Positions 23,565 through 36,074 are shown, counted from the first letter of the stretch. The stretch is DNA of 64,000 nucleotides from Cantharellus purpuraceus (GCA_025174535.1 JALBUN010000006.1:620001-684000), one strand, 5' to 3'. Notes: generated by a model from the letters alone, not told the origin. Made by a program: numbers and translations.

Positions 23565-23957
23565 ATGCTGACTAATCATCGTCATCATGATGTTGAGCTG
23601 GTCGACCATTGGTCATCCAATATCAGTATGCCAAATAGACCAGTCACCTTTTGTGACAGACACTCAGATCACGGACGACTTGTGTTTATTATAAAGCTCG
23701 TACTGGATCACTGGAAATGCACAAATACATACATTGTACTATGTATATCAAGTTATACTGGTATAGACTATCGTCGGGAATGCGCTCACATCCCATATCA
23801 GATATTTGATGCTATGGTGGGATATAAAGAAGTGGAGAGCTTTGATGGAGCGGAGGATTGGGGACGCGAGAAACATTGTAGAGAGTTGCTACGTGTCGTG
23901 TATTGCGAGAACATTCTGAAAAACAAAATGCGCCATGTCAGAATTAGACTTCAATAG
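23565..23957 (+). CDS. 130-codon open frame, doubtful gene
   Basis: An ATG-started frame of 130 codons in a region without other features. It has no recognisable domain, no signal peptide and no visible intron, and ends just before the converging gene at 24104. It may be chance or the remains of an exon. I list it because nothing else explains the stretch. Confidence 0.2.
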   Translation: MLTNHRHHDVELVDHWSSNISMPNRPVTFCDRHSDHGRLVFIIKLVLDHWKCTNTYIVLCISSYTGIDYRRECAHIPYQIFDAMVGYKEVESFDGAEDWGREKHCRELLRVVYCENILKNKMRHVRIRLQ

Positions 23958-24103
23958 GTACTCCTCCCTCCCTCACCACTCACCGAGAAAAAGAAATGAG
24001 ACGTTGGCAACCGTGACTCTTGGAGACCTTGAAAAAATAAAATTCGATGCCATCTCGCCATGATATGCCCTCCCCCCCTCCACATCAACCACCTCGCTCC
24101 ACA

Positions 24104-26387
24104 TCAACCCCGAATCCTCCACCCATCGCCCTTCCGACTCTTCTTCCCAACCCCACCAATGCCCTCCCTCACAACCACCCAAAATGCCGTCGAACACACC
24201 ACATCCTTGATCTCCTCCGCCGTCATCGTCAACCCCTGCGTCCCCGCCCCCACCCCCCCATTCACAGGCACCGTACTCCGCGTCGTCCCGTCAGCCATCA
24301 CCATCCTCTTCCACAACACACCCCGCCGCACCTCCGCATCCGGCAACGGGAACGGAATCTTCAGCTGGCACACCACCTTGGGATGATGCGGTGCCGGCGA
24401 GAGCGTCGCCACCTTGATCTTGACTGGAGCCGGCCCCGAATCTGCAGAGACATAGGCAGAGGCAGAGGCAGAGGCATGCCCCGACGACGCACCACGCCCA
24501 ACACTCATCGACGGTCGCCCGTGCACAGTGGCAGGCGGCGACGGGATGGCGGGTGTAGCCAGTGGCGCCGTCCCCATGTTGGAAACCGTGCGCATCCGAT
24601 TATGGCCCTTTGCGAGCAGGGACGAAGCCGACGGCGGCTGTGTCCGAGACATTGACGAATGCGTCAGAATCATCGAGCACGTCCACGGCGTCTCCGAGTC
24701 CTCCGGGTCAGATTCGTCCTCAGCCTCATAATGCCCCGCCGCAGTGGACTCGTCAGATTGGCTCGTCGACGTGATCGAGACCGCCCGTGGGGCATCCGGC
24801 CGCGGCGATCCCCCCCGCGACGTGGATCTCTTCACGTCAAGACTTGCCCGCGGCGAGTCAATTGCGATCGCAATGCCATTGTTGTCCAACTGCGATACCT
24901 CGTGCACATCCTCCAAAAACGCCGAATCGCGCCTGCTTGGCGTATGCGACCGGTTTCGACCGGCACCGTCCAAGCTCGTGCGTCTCGTCGCCTTACGTGC
25001 CTTCTCTCCCTTGCTCTTTCCCCTTACCCATTCAAACCGCACATCCCAGTCTCCTCCATCAGAATAACCCGCATTCCCAAACCCATGCGCCGAAGCCTCC
25101 CTACCAATCTTCCCCAGCACACCCAAAGTCTGCCCTTCGCCGTCAACCTTTAGCCACTTACGAAGGCTCCAAACATACGAGACACATCGGCCTGTCGGTG
25201 GATTCGTCGGAGCGAATAATGTCGGTGAGAGTCCAAGGACGGCTGGAAGAAGCACCTCCAATGAGGGCTGCCGCTTCATCGGCACAGCCGAGCGGGATTC
25301 AGAGGAGGGTGTGATCTTGGGTCGTGAGGCTGAAACCGTGGACACGGACACAGATGACGATTGCCGACTGCCACCGCCGCTATTACTCTCTCGTTTTCGG
25401 AATATCTTGCCAAAGATCTTTTTCGCCCCATTCGGGGTCGCCGTAGGGGTTATAACAGAGTCGTTTGCGGGCTGGTAGGCAGTACTGTTCTCCTGATCGG
25501 AGCCTACCGATACCCGGGACGAGCCCGGGGACTGGGACGGTTCCGGGGTACCTGCACGGCTTCCGTTCAGGGTGGGTGGTGCAAGGGATGAGGTTCCCGA
25601 GCCACGTCGAAGCGGGACATCGAGTGAATCCGAGGCAGCAACGCCGGCGCCATGGCCTTGTTCTTTACCAATCCATACCTCGGTGGGCTCCAGAATGCCG
25701 AGATCGATAATTTCAAGGCCGCGCTTGTGAAACTTTGCAACCCGCGCATCTGTTCCCGCGTCGAGGATAGTGTTAGTCATGACATTGTGGGCACTCAGAT
25801 TGTAAAGGGGAATGATGATGCGCCGACCAGAGGCGGTGGAGGCGGTAGAGGCAAACGAGGTGACGGAACCCGTGGCGGCGGACGCTGTCGACGCGTAAAA
25901 GCCAGACGTGTCGGAACGGTTGGAACGGATGGACGGCGAGCGGACGATACCATGCTCGGACTCTGAGGTGGAGGAGGTAGAAGAGGGTCGTGCAGAGTCT
26001 GGTGATTGACTCTGATCTGTGGCAAATTGAGACTTGGTGGGCGTGCTGACCAAAGTGGTTGAACGCTCTCGTGTATTTTGTGGGGGTACGAGCTGGAGCT
26101 GCAGATTGAGCGGATGGTTGGATTTGGCTGGGGGAGGGCGAACGACGATAAACGTCTGATAGGATGCGTGAGCATAATGACTATGAGGAACAGAGAGCCC
26201 TTGCCTCATGCGACAAGGGCCTTTTCTTCTTCTCCTTCTTGCTCGAGTCTTCAGCGGCATCGCCTGGCTTGGCCACACAGCCGTCGCTGATCTGCTGTTT
26301 CCTGGCTGTGGCGTCAGAGCGCAAGTCCAGCTTGTCCAGCCTGTCGGATGGTGTGGGGGGGAGAAGGGACGACAGGGCTGAGAGCAT
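24104..26387 (-). CDS. Conserved low-complexity protein of unknown function, 744 aa
   Basis: Exon 1 26387-26205 and exon 2 26155-24104. The single 49-nt intron is GC-AG: GAG|GCAAGG...TATCAG. It joins ...SHE to TFIVVRPPPAK, which starts the first ordered block. Long Ser/Thr/Pro-rich stretches separate ordered blocks: RRIIIPLYNLSAHNVMTN (about residue 172) to LGILEPTEVW, a block around GRCVSYVWSLRKWLK, and a C-terminal VVCQLKIPFPLPD block. The coding strand is GC-rich. An uninterrupted frame continues upstream of the ATG to 26695, but the start MLSALSSLLPP plus intron gives the better protein. From memory the LYNL-AHNVMTN block is shared by basidiomycete hypothetical proteins. No enzymatic motif is visible. 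Confidence 0.75.
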
Positions 26388-29383
26388 GGCGGGGAAGCGA
26401 GGGAGATGGGGGGAAGGATTGTTTCGCGGTTAGGAACGAACGAGGAGTAAGAGGAAGCGAGTGAGCGCAAACTTGACGAAGGAAATGAGGTCAGGCCATT
26501 CTTTAAGGTGACGCGCGCCTGCCGGCCACCGAAACGTCGTAGGTCATCGGAAATCTCCACCTGCTGCCCGCAGTCTTGGCATTCTCCGCAGACCTTCACA
26601 AATCTGTCCACTGACACATTTCTCTCTCCTCTCCATCGGATCATCATCCAATTATCTGCCACTCCTTGCGTACAACACGCCCGTGGAGGAGGCATGTTAT
26701 GACCGTTTCATTTCTAACTAGTCCTTTGCACGAAAACCCTGTCACCTCGGTGAAGAGCCCGGGGGCCGCACGTGCCGGCTACAGATCAGGCCAGAATCTG
26801 TACAACCCACCGACAGGCGATGCTGTTGCCGCACGCGGCTATCAGCAATGTCCTTGGGCACTGTCGACACAGACGCAGCAACACACCGTGCATGCGCACT
26901 GCGACACTGTGCTGCTGCGCTGCACAAGTGAGCATCAACGCATGCGTCGTACCACGACAACTCATATAGGTTCAGCACTAATACGTGATGCGTCGTACCG
27001 CGGATGGGAGGCTTGAAATCCGCTCAGGAAACCTGCATTTCCAACGCCACCGAGAAGAAAGGGGACCCTAAGAACACCAACAGTGGCCTGATCTTTAGCC
27101 TCCACGAAATTTCACCCCAAACCATCATTTGGCATGACACTTTGGGACCAAAAATGATCACCATAGCCTAATTTCGGACGAACTTTTCCGCCCTTCCGGC
27201 GGGCCTAGCTCCATTTCCGGGCGAACCTGTGGCAACCATTAGGTGAACTTCTCTACAACCTCCAACGGCAGTAAAACATCTGACGAGCATGCAACACCTG
27301 ACGAACAAAGTCTTACCACAACGACATGATACCTGTCAAGAAACTTGCGTCACCATGCCATAACATTGTCTTGGATATCATATGTTTGTTCGGTCAAAGC
27401 AAGCTTGGATCTACTTGGATCTACTTTGATCCGTCAACAAGCTTGCGTCAGACGTCGGGCGAACTCACGCCCGCCCGCCGGAGTCTCGACTCCGGCCTGG
27501 AGCGGAAACGGGTGAAAATCCCTCTGAAAAATGCATCGAACGGACAAGGGCGAGGCGAGAGAGTATTGGCCCGCACCTTTAAAGGAATTCTAAAGAGGTC
27601 CCTGGACGACCTGAAGGCAATTCATTGTCGATATTCAATATATTCAGGCGACACTAGGGTCCCATCCTAGGGCTGTGCGGAGATGTGATAATCCCCGCAC
27701 CGAGGACCTACATCTGTCGGACCTAGTCCAGGTGACTATCTTTTCACATCGATGGGTCCTCCCAGGAGGTGAGACATCTCGTATCGGATGAGACTCAGCG
27801 ATGCAAATAAAGGAGAAGAATATTAATAATCTACAATCGGGTCGGACGACGAGCGGTCTGAGCCTGAGATATGATTCACTGTGCAGTTACGCTAGATGTA
27901 TTACCTTACCCTCAAGCAGTTTCAAAGGATGGCCGAGGTAAATGTGTCATGATTTGCCTCAAACAATGACCTACAAGCTATATTATGGTATGTGCATTAT
28001 ACGTCCGGGGACTACGTATGCGCTTACTGCTGTCGCCGCTTTGCATGATCAACCCATCGGCTTCGAGCTGGATGTGTGCTTTCTGGCAATGGTTTCAGTC
28101 TGCACTGGTCCCAAGACATTGGTAAGGATCTTTTCCCCCTGTGCCTTTGCACAGTCGTTAACTCGCATCTTTGGGACAGACGCGCGAATAACTTTGGCTT
28201 TGTTGCACATCTCGCAGTTGTATCTGTCTCACCTCAGTGCTTTGTGTTACCTGTGCTGAGGTGAGTAGCTCTGTCTGGTCATATGTTCCGTATTCTGATA
28301 GTTTTCAGTTTGTAGGTAGCTATGAATACAGCGCTCGTGTCACGTGTGCTGAGGTGGGTGGGTCTGTCTGGTCATATGTTCCGTATTCTGATAGTCTTCA
28401 GTTTGTATATTAGGTAGCTATGAATACAGCGCTCGTGTTACCTGTGCCGAGTTTGTATACTAGCTTCTCCGTTGTCACAAAAGTTTTCTACACAACACCC
28501 CAGCGCAAAGCCATCCAAAAGTTCCACTCTCACCGAGCACAAGGTTCCCAGCTGGCCAATAATGATCATCTCCCTGCTTCATCGACACCAGATTCTCACC
28601 TGCATGCACCCCACTCAACCGGCACAGCACTGACACCACAAAGCAGGTGTAACATCTCTTCCATTACCGATCATGACAGTCATGCTGAAGATGGGATTGA
28701 CAATCAGCCTGAGCAATGTACGTCTTCTTCGTGTCCAAAGCTTGTTTGCGAACTTGCTGTGCAATCATTACAGCCTAAGAAAGACAGGCTATTGCACTCT
28801 CGTTGCCGGGCAAGGGCCAGTGCACAACCTCGGTTATGTCAGAGCGAAAGGATGGAGATCAAGAGCTCTTGACGGAAACCGTGTCCGATTGGTATATGCG
28901 GTCGAGCAGATTCATAACTACCCCACCAGGGCCTCTTACTCAATGCTGTCTGTGTTCTTGTCGATGAATACCGCGATTGTTTCGGTATTATGGTGACGAT
29001 GATGGCGTAGACCGCTGGTTACAGCAGCAGCAGTAAAACGAGCCTTGCTGCGCCACTTTAGGTAGGTCACATACGCCCTGTAGACATCGAATTCATAATT
29101 ACGGGCGACACTAACTTGCTTGGCTCGTCATGGACAAGCCGGATTGTACGGATTGACATAGCATACGGTAGTCTGCGTAGAGTTGTATTTATTTAGCACA
29201 CGTAGGATCAGGAAGTTCCACGCGAGGTAGTATTCCAGCATGATTCATATGGAAAATCTGTTTTCAAGTACTATATTGGCGTGGACATTTGCATTTGTGT
29301 ACAGAGCATCACAAGTTCACGTTCTATCCTCTATCCTCAGGTCGTAGTGTTCAATCACTGTTGGACACCGCAACGTCAGCAAC
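26388..29383. other. 3-kb region without a supported gene
   Basis: It holds only short frames that do not splice into known proteins. The most gene-like part is 27942-28996, with three overlapping frames and several possible GT/AG sites, but no motif is recognised. A tandem repeat lies at 28244-28434. The stretch 29100-29180 contains the inverted counterpart of sequence found just behind the intact ferric reductase, so the reductase duplication reaches that far. Confidence 0.4.
28244..28450 (+). repeat. Two-unit tandem repeat of 93 and 98 bp plus a partial third
   Basis: Each unit starts GTGTTAC or GTGTCAC, contains TCTGTCTGGTCATATGTTCC and GGTAGCTATGAATACAGCGC. The second unit has a 7-base insertion (TATATTA region). 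A third start is visible at 28435 and then diverges. Confidence 0.7.
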
Positions 29384-31904
29384 TCATGGAACGACTTGGC
29401 ATGATTGAACGAAAGCTCTGACTGAGATGCTGTAAGTCTCCACGTGCAAAGTAACGTCTGCACCTCCTCGTAAGATGGCGCGCGGGCCCGCAACGTCAAA
29501 CCGTAACGCCCTTTTCACATCCGTAGCCAATTCAACCGGTCCAGCCACTACCAAATGCTCAGTTCAATTAATCATCCAGAACCCGAGACCCAGCCACGAA
29601 CCATCAACAGACACCGGTCCTTGAGCGTCAACCAATTCGTCTTTAAGCATCACACCAAGGTTTGGTCTTCCTGAGACAATACTTATAAAGTCGTCTTTTG
29701 GCATTTTTTCATCCGAAACGTCTGTCATACGGCCGTCATGATTATTCTCGCCTCAAGTTCAGAGTTTGGCTTCGCACCTTGTCCAGAGTCGGACAAAGAG
29801 TCACCAGTCACATGCAAATGAAGGCGCAATCTCAAACACCTGGGGGTGTTCTCTAAAACTTCATGGATGTCTCGATCCACCCATGAAAGGTGTCCTGTAT
29901 AACATAAGTCAATTCTTGTCATTTCATCTGAAGGGTTGATCGATACTCTGATCAGGGACAGCCCAAACGAACAACACGCTCCTGCATACTGATTTCCCTT
30001 GCGTCGATTTCCTGATGTTTCAATCTCCATCAGTACAAATCAAATATAGCGAGATCATGTTGTTTTCACCGGATTATATCTTGAAGCAGCGGGAGAGTGT
30101 ACGAGATGCCAGAACCACCAGCCGATCACATATTAGCGTCTAAAATTCGTTCTAGCCGCGAATAAACCCCCACCTGCAATAAGAATCACCGTTTTATATC
30201 CGTTCAAATCTGGCGGGGACCCATACGGTCCATCAACGTAGACCAACAGAGGAATCCCATCATCGCTCCTCCCATACCTAACAAGATCTCGAAGCCGCCG
30301 TGTGAACCCCTCTTTACTTTTCACGAAGAACACCAGCTCGTTCCCTTCGTCCACTAGTGTTCTCGCACCCTCCTCAGAGGTCGAATTTGCCGATCGTGGA
30401 CTCACTTTCGTTAACCCGGCATCATTGTCCTGTGGAATGCTGCCAATTGTGAATGGGTGTGCCTCGAACGGGAAGGAGGAGGCCCCCGGGACAGTCAGGA
30501 TTGCACTCTGGCCCGGTCGCCATCTCATTTTGCGCTTGAGAGTCAGTCGGACCATTGTAGGCGAAAGAAGCTTTGCGGTAGCCTCCAGACGGGTTGTGCT
30601 TGGCAATCGCGTTTGGTTCCATACAAGACGGAGGAAACGAATCATACGGTCAAGAGCCCAGAAGACAAAGGTAGGGATAAGATAAGGGCCGAAGCTAAAG
30701 TTATTATCACACTCGATGAGTGGAAAGCAAGATGCATGACGAGATGGTACTTACCCTTGAGCGAACCGAATGTGATGATAAGCACCGACCAAAATTATCC
30801 TAGAGATTTTCAACATAAATTTAGTAAATTTCAAAATATAAGAGCTCACAGGACGAGGAAAAAATGAGAGAAGAAGAAGAGTTCATAGAATTTCGTGCGT
30901 AATGGCCTGAAGGATATCAGAACGAGGAGGGTGTAAGCAGTTGCAGTTGCGATCCCAGTTCGTACCCAGGGCTCCGAGATGGATGACCGGTCTACAAGCC
31001 TGATGGATGATAATATGGCGATGTTCACAAAGGTACAAGAGCTTCACGAAGACACGCCTACCCAATGTTAACCTAAGTCAACGGGTTGATAAGCATCGTA
31101 AGTGGGATGAGGACTAATCATACTGACACGACCCCAAAAGTGAACCCAGACGAGGATAAGACAAACCCTTGCTGCAACTCTATGGAAAATATTAATCTGG
31201 ACGGCTCATCAGCATCAAATGTACACATTCCAAGCGAGACAGATGCCTTTTCATAGGAAATGCCAGTCAAGACTAGGATGGTCTAATCAGACATCATGAA
31301 GCCGAGATAGACACATACGCACGTGAGACTATGTTGTTCTTTCCAGCAAGCAGGACCATCAGAGGAAACTGAATTGCGACAATGTCCGCCGCTCGGTCGG
31401 ACCAATAGGCAACGTCAAGGCTGACTCGAGTTGTGACATTCCTACCTGATTCAATATAGATATTTAGAGGGAGGAGCTCGAGAAAAGACTGAAGAAGCCG
31501 TCACACACAATTTATGAATCCCCATGTGAAAATGGCAATAATATAGCCTGCGGCAACGGTATTCTCAGCAACGTTGACTGTGCTGCCTCCACCAATGCTG
31601 AGAGGAAAACGGAAAGCAAGAATTCGGAATAGGTTAACAATAGCGATAGGGATGCGTCTCAAGGAAGTGGTTGTGTTACTAGACGACCTGGTCGGCTCCT
31701 CATTGGTGCTGTTTCCCTTACCTCTTCGTGTTGGCCCGTATATAGCATCCTCTTGCTTATGCAACGCCTGATGGACGATCGAAGATGAAAGATAACAAGA
31801 AGTCCAATAAAGCTAGCCAGCAGATACCAGGTCTGGTTTGGATATTCGGTATTCCTCTCATGGAATATAGGACCATTGGGGTCAACCGTCTGGTTATCGG
31901 CCAT
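29384..31904 (-). pseudogene. Ferric reductase, inverted second copy, inactivated
   Basis: It matches the intact gene at 20394-22947 exon by exon and through most introns, including the GC-AG intron and the 11-nt exon. Three lesions are visible: one base fewer near 31717-31730 in exon 1 (frameshift); the acceptor of intron 8 is TG instead of AG at 30120-30119; and CGA has become TGA at 29386-29384 near the C terminus. The membrane, FAD and NADPH motifs are otherwise still readable, so decay is recent. The two copies converge. Promoter sequence beyond about 31960 is not like that of the intact copy. Confidence 0.85.
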
Positions 31905-32480
31905 TATGGGGGTTTTGAATTGATATGGGATGCGTTCAGAAGTGGTGGCAAGTGCCCAGCTATGAAGGGGGGGAGAGAAGCCTATGGTCTCGAGGGCTAA
32001 TAGAAAGGCCTTTTATCAGATACAGGTAGATAAGTCATACCTATATCAAAACCAGCTCGGCGTGATTTCGGTTGAAAAGGGATAGAAACATACGGTCATT
32101 CTGACCAAGTCATTCGTCAATAAGTTACGGTCGTGTGAAGCAAACCGATATGTTCGGATAACTCTCATAATCATATCTGAATTCTAAATAGCTCAGCATA
32201 CTGTCTACGCAGAAAAAAACTCGATCAAGTGCGCACAGAGTCGAACCTGTCTGGCAGAAGGCCAAGTACGGACAGCAACCACATCGACAGTCTTCGAAAG
32301 GTTCATATAGTTTTTGGGCATTGGAGTGCTTTATTAACCGGAGACACCCTATAGGTGTGGAGCCCCATGGGGTCTATCCGTCGTCCTCTTGGTAGTATTA
32401 CGGTGAAGGTCAAAACGATCCTTGGAGGAAGTTGTCTGTGTAATAGCGCAGTAGAAATTATGATGTAATACGTATGGAAT

Positions 32481-32594
32481 ACCTGGGATTCGTGGCAATA
32501 GTTCGTGAGAAGAGTCCACAAATCATACATCAAATATCTATCCTTACACACCTGGGATTCTTGGCAGTAGTTCGTGAGAACGAGTCCACGAATC
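32481..32594. repeat. Direct repeat of about 44 bp, two copies
   Basis: CCTGGGATTC-TGGCA-TAGTTCGTGAGA-GAGTCCAC occurs at 32481-32524 and 32550-32594, 25 bases apart, with a few changes. It lies between the decayed reductase and the retroelement block. No function is evident. Confidence 0.6.
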
Positions 32595-32895
32595 CCTTTC
32601 TTTGTTCGGACTTCGCCGACCAAACCGTGTTAAATCCGTGACCGCGTCGCCACTTCATAGTCTGCTGCGTAGATAGCATAGAGAGTATATGTTTGCAATA
32701 ATTATCAACACGACGGTAATACTGGCGCCCAACTAGCTAGTAGCGCCCAAGACACGTCGTATATGGCCACAATACTCAATACTTCACAACAACACGTTCT
32801 ACTACATACATTGCCTCATTTTTTACTGAATGTTAGAGTGGTATGATATAATGGAGAACTGAAGCGAAAAATTAGCATGAAGGCAGAAGACTGTC

Positions 32896-33067
32896 TCATA
32901 GAATCTCAAGGAGTGCCACCTGATTTGCATTTGATTGCACTTTCATCTGCTCTTGGAGCTTGAGAGTACATGCCTGTAATTCAAGCATCAACTCACACCA
33001 TTTCATCTGGTTACTGTGAGCCTCATCCATTTTCTGCTGAGCTTTTCCTCCTTCCTCTGCCTCCTCT
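32896..33067 (-). pseudogene. C-terminal fragment of an unidentified coiled-coil protein
   Basis: A minus-strand frame of 56 codons reads LQEEAEEGGKAQQ, continues with Gln/Glu/Lys-rich helical sequence and stops at 32896. It has no start and abuts the end of the Copia LTR at 33068. It looks like the coiled-coil tail of a larger protein that was cut by the retroelement. Such tails occur in transposase-associated DNA-binding proteins, but that is only a guess. Confidence 0.35.
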
Positions 33068-33351
33068 TGTAATGGTTATGCTTGAATCATGTGCCTGTAG
33101 CTTGAGGGTAATAAACTATGGGGTATGATGTAGAGCATGAACAGGATTTATATTTTGGGATCTGGGATCCATGGGAGTAGAAGATAAGTCAAGACATTAG
33201 GGCCTGGGGCAAATGCTCATAACTATGGCATTGTACCTGGGATCCATGGGAGTAGAAGATGAGTCTCTCCCATGGATCATCCCATCTACATATACAGTTG
33301 GACACCAAACAATACCAAAGTGATTGGTCATTGTCACACCACCCTGCAACA
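33068..33351 (-). repeat. Copia 3' LTR (284 bp)
   Basis: On the minus strand it starts TGTTGCAGGG right after a purine tract (AGGGGGGTG) behind the pol stop, and ends TAACCATTACA. Inside is a direct repeat of TCTTCTACTCCCATGGATCC about 75 bases apart. Start and purine tract are clear; the exact end is inferred. Confidence 0.6.
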
Positions 33352-33374
33352 CACCCCCCTGACATGACACATCT

Positions 33375-33693
33375 CTACTGTAATCCCATCAATAATCTAT
33401 GTTGTTCCATCACCTCACATGGAAGGGCTTTGGTCAGCATGTCTGTGATCATATCTCTTGTTGGTAGATACCTGACCTTCAGTTCCCCATTCACAACCCT
33501 GTCTTGTAGCCAAAAGTATCATAAGTCTAGATGCTTCATTTGTTCATGATGCTCTGGATTTTGGGCCACTGATAGTACTGATTGGTTATCCATATTCAGA
33601 TCCATTGGTTTCCCTCCACTGATGTCCATCTCTGTGAACAATTGTTGCATCCAGATGGTCTCCATCCCTGCAGCTACTGCTGCCACATACTCA
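33375..33693 (-). pseudogene. Copia pol, RNase H end
   Basis: The frame reads EYVAAVAAGMETIWMQQLF, then MDNQSVLSVAQNPEH and KHLDL, a TGA at 33521-33519 where Copia elements have Arg, and continues to YLPTRDMITDMLTKALP and a stop at 33375. These are the RNase H and C-terminal motifs of Ty1/Copia pol. The 5' side breaks off at about 33693, where Gypsy-C LTR sequence begins. Confidence 0.8.
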
Positions 33694-34126
33694 GGCAGCT
33701 TCAAAGTCAGCAGAGTCACCTGATCTACTGACTCATTTTTGATCACATGACTCATTTCAATCTCTGACCCAATCTGATCACCATTGCCAGTAAATGCTCA
33801 ATATCTTGGCAACCACAGCTCCTCCTGACTCCATTTTTGGTGGAGCTTTCAATTGAAGGTGTGCCTACCCATAGCTGTATGGGAACTGGTTTTCCCTTAA
33901 AAAGATCTTGTTTAAAGTCCCGAAACTGTACAATTTCACTTCATGGCCTCAAAATATCAGCATATATGTGCTGCTTTCTCTTGATTCAGGGCCATTCAAA
34001 TATTTCTCTATTTTTCATATTTTTTCGGGAATTTTCCATGCAGAAATGAGTCTACAAACTTATTGTTCTGCTGGGCGAAGTTTTGGGACCCACATGGACC
34101 CACAAACCTTCCCAGATGTCAGCAGC
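33694..34126 (+). repeat. Two Gypsy-C LTR pieces in permuted order
   Basis: 33694-33875 matches bases of about 255-435 of the Gypsy-C LTR. 33876-34126 matches about 1-251, starting with TGTATGGGAACTGG. The pieces abut and both face plus, but their order is swapped relative to the intact LTR. Confidence 0.65.
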
Positions 34127-35511
34127 TGTTTTGGAACCCGCAAAATTATGGTGTTAGGGCAAACTCTAAATCACCACAATTCCGTGAATGAACAGCTGAG
34201 AAGAATATCAAATCCTACTGCAGCACAACTCCAGAAACAATTTAACATTTGTACTTTGGTTACAATCCATTGTAATGGTCAATGCAGACGATATGCAGAA
34301 AGGTAATACATTTCTTAGCAGTAGGGAATGAATAAGGCTTCCAGAGTCTAGAGTTCACGGACGCTTAGGGGTCCAGATATTCCAAAAAGAGGGGAATGCA
34401 CTTAGAGGCTAGAGGAAGTAGGTGGATGAATCCGACCGTCCAACCAGTGACACTCTGAAGCGGGTAACAGCAATGTGTGAAGTAGTCTAGCAACTGCTTC
34501 ACACGAGTTCAAGATCCTAATGCTCTGCAAAGGCAGTACACACTAGTAACTTAAACAAGAGCACTAATGGCAGGACTATTGACAGACAATCTCACCCTGT
34601 AGATTTGTAGTCACGCGAGGTAGATACTACACTCACGCCCAAAGCAGGACAATCACTACTTTGAGTGCAATTGAATACAGTTACACAACTGTAAGTGACC
34701 CTTGAACTGGACAATCAACAGTTACTGAGATATAGAGGATGACACTGTATGTCACTCTAGTCACACTGATGTGCAAATGATGGGGTAGAAATTGGTTATT
34801 TATTCAGAGGCAGAATGGGCTCCTTTTATATTGTATTTACAGGAGCTGACTAATACTATTGGAAACTTCTACCTATTAATAGATGGAAACTACTGGAAGC
34901 TAGTGGAATATGTGAGAAGGGGGTGGAAGTTTCCTAGCCAATGAGCTGCTTGGATTTGCTCTGACTCAGGGCATGAGTCATGGATGGAGTCATAGTGTGA
35001 CTCAGAGCAGGAGTCATTGCATGAGTCACCATTACTCAAATAACTCGGTCAATACTTCGTTTCCCAGGCTGATTAGCACAGCTATGGGTAGGCACAGCTT
35101 CTATTGAACTCTCCACTGAAAATGGAGTCAGGAGGTGCAGTGGTTGTGAAGATATTGAGGATTTACTGGCAGTGGTGACCAGATTGAGTTGGAGATTGAA
35201 ATGAGTCATGTGATTGAAAATGAGTCAGTTGTCCGGGTGACTCCGGCTGACTTTGAGGCTGCTGACATCTGGGAAGGTTTGTGGGTCCATGTGGGTCCCA
35301 AAACTTCGCCCAGCAGAACAATAAGTTTGTAGACTCATTTCTGCATGGAAAATTTTTTCCTGAAAAAATATGAAAAAATAGAGAATATTTGAATGGCCCT
35401 GAATCAAGAGAAGACAGCAGATATATGCTGATATTTTAAGGCCATAAAGCGAAATTGTACAGTTTTGGGACTTTAAACAAGATCTTTTAAGGGAAAACCA
35501 GTTCCCATACA
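34127..35511 (-). repeat. Solo Gypsy-C LTR, 1385 bp
   Basis: On the minus strand it runs from TGTATGGG at 35511 to CCAAAACA at 34127. It is complete and carries the TATA stretch and a shortened TGACTC array (six units, 34957-35028). The flanks differ: permuted LTR on the left, Copia leader on the right. No target-site duplication is visible. Confidence 0.8.
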
Positions 35512-35528
35512 TAGAGCCTGCTGCGCTT

Positions 35529-36074
35529 GTAATATAATAACTTCTGGCTTCTCCAAGAGTCAATCAAAGTTAATATACACTAAGAGTAGCTGATATAAGC
35601 GTGATGCTTATGTGATGATTACTCAATGCTTGAGTAGACACTGCTGTGTGTGTGTGGTAAAAAGATCTTATTTATTGCACTGCTGTTGCAGCCCTTTTTA
35701 TATACATGGACTATCTAGCTTATGTAACTAATCAGAGAACATTCCTGGTGCTTAGGGAAGCCCCTGGAAGGAAAGAGAAGGCTGGGGAACCTTGTGGAAG
35801 GTCCAGGAAGGTGTCAGAACCTTCTGTGGCCACTTTTGGCTGAAGTGCGCGAACTCCGATGATTATGTAATGCACGCGTCATTCGCTCGCGTGTGAGTGC
35901 TCGTCGGAGTTGAATGACAGATTATATCAGCAACCGACCCCTTGTGTACACTTGTGGGCTCAAATACACAAAAAAGCGAAATATAAGTACATTCAATAGA
36001 ACATTTGAAATACCTTTAAACTACTAAATAATAGTCCTTATTTGAAGTAGTTTAGAACTGCATATACCCCAACA
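35529..36074 (-). repeat. Copia-type 5' LTR (546 bp) plus leader stub
   Basis: On the minus strand it starts TGTTGGGGTATATGC and ends TTATATTACA. The next bases, 35528-35512 (AGCGCAGCAGGCTCTA), are the likely primer-binding region, after which the solo Gypsy-C LTR cuts the element off. On its other side it sits in the LTR-A gag. Assignment to Copia rests on general form only. Confidence 0.5.

Noticed and set aside
24047..25314. Plus-strand frames of 100-200 codons opposite the gene at 24104-26387
   Set aside because: They are Pro/Arg/His-rich shadows of a GC-rich, Ser/Pro-rich coding strand.
26388..26695. N-terminal extension of the 744-aa gene to an 863-codon open frame
   Set aside because: The frame is open but its extra part is not conserved-looking, and the start MLSALSSLLPP with a 49-nt GC-AG intron restores the TFIVVRPPP block.
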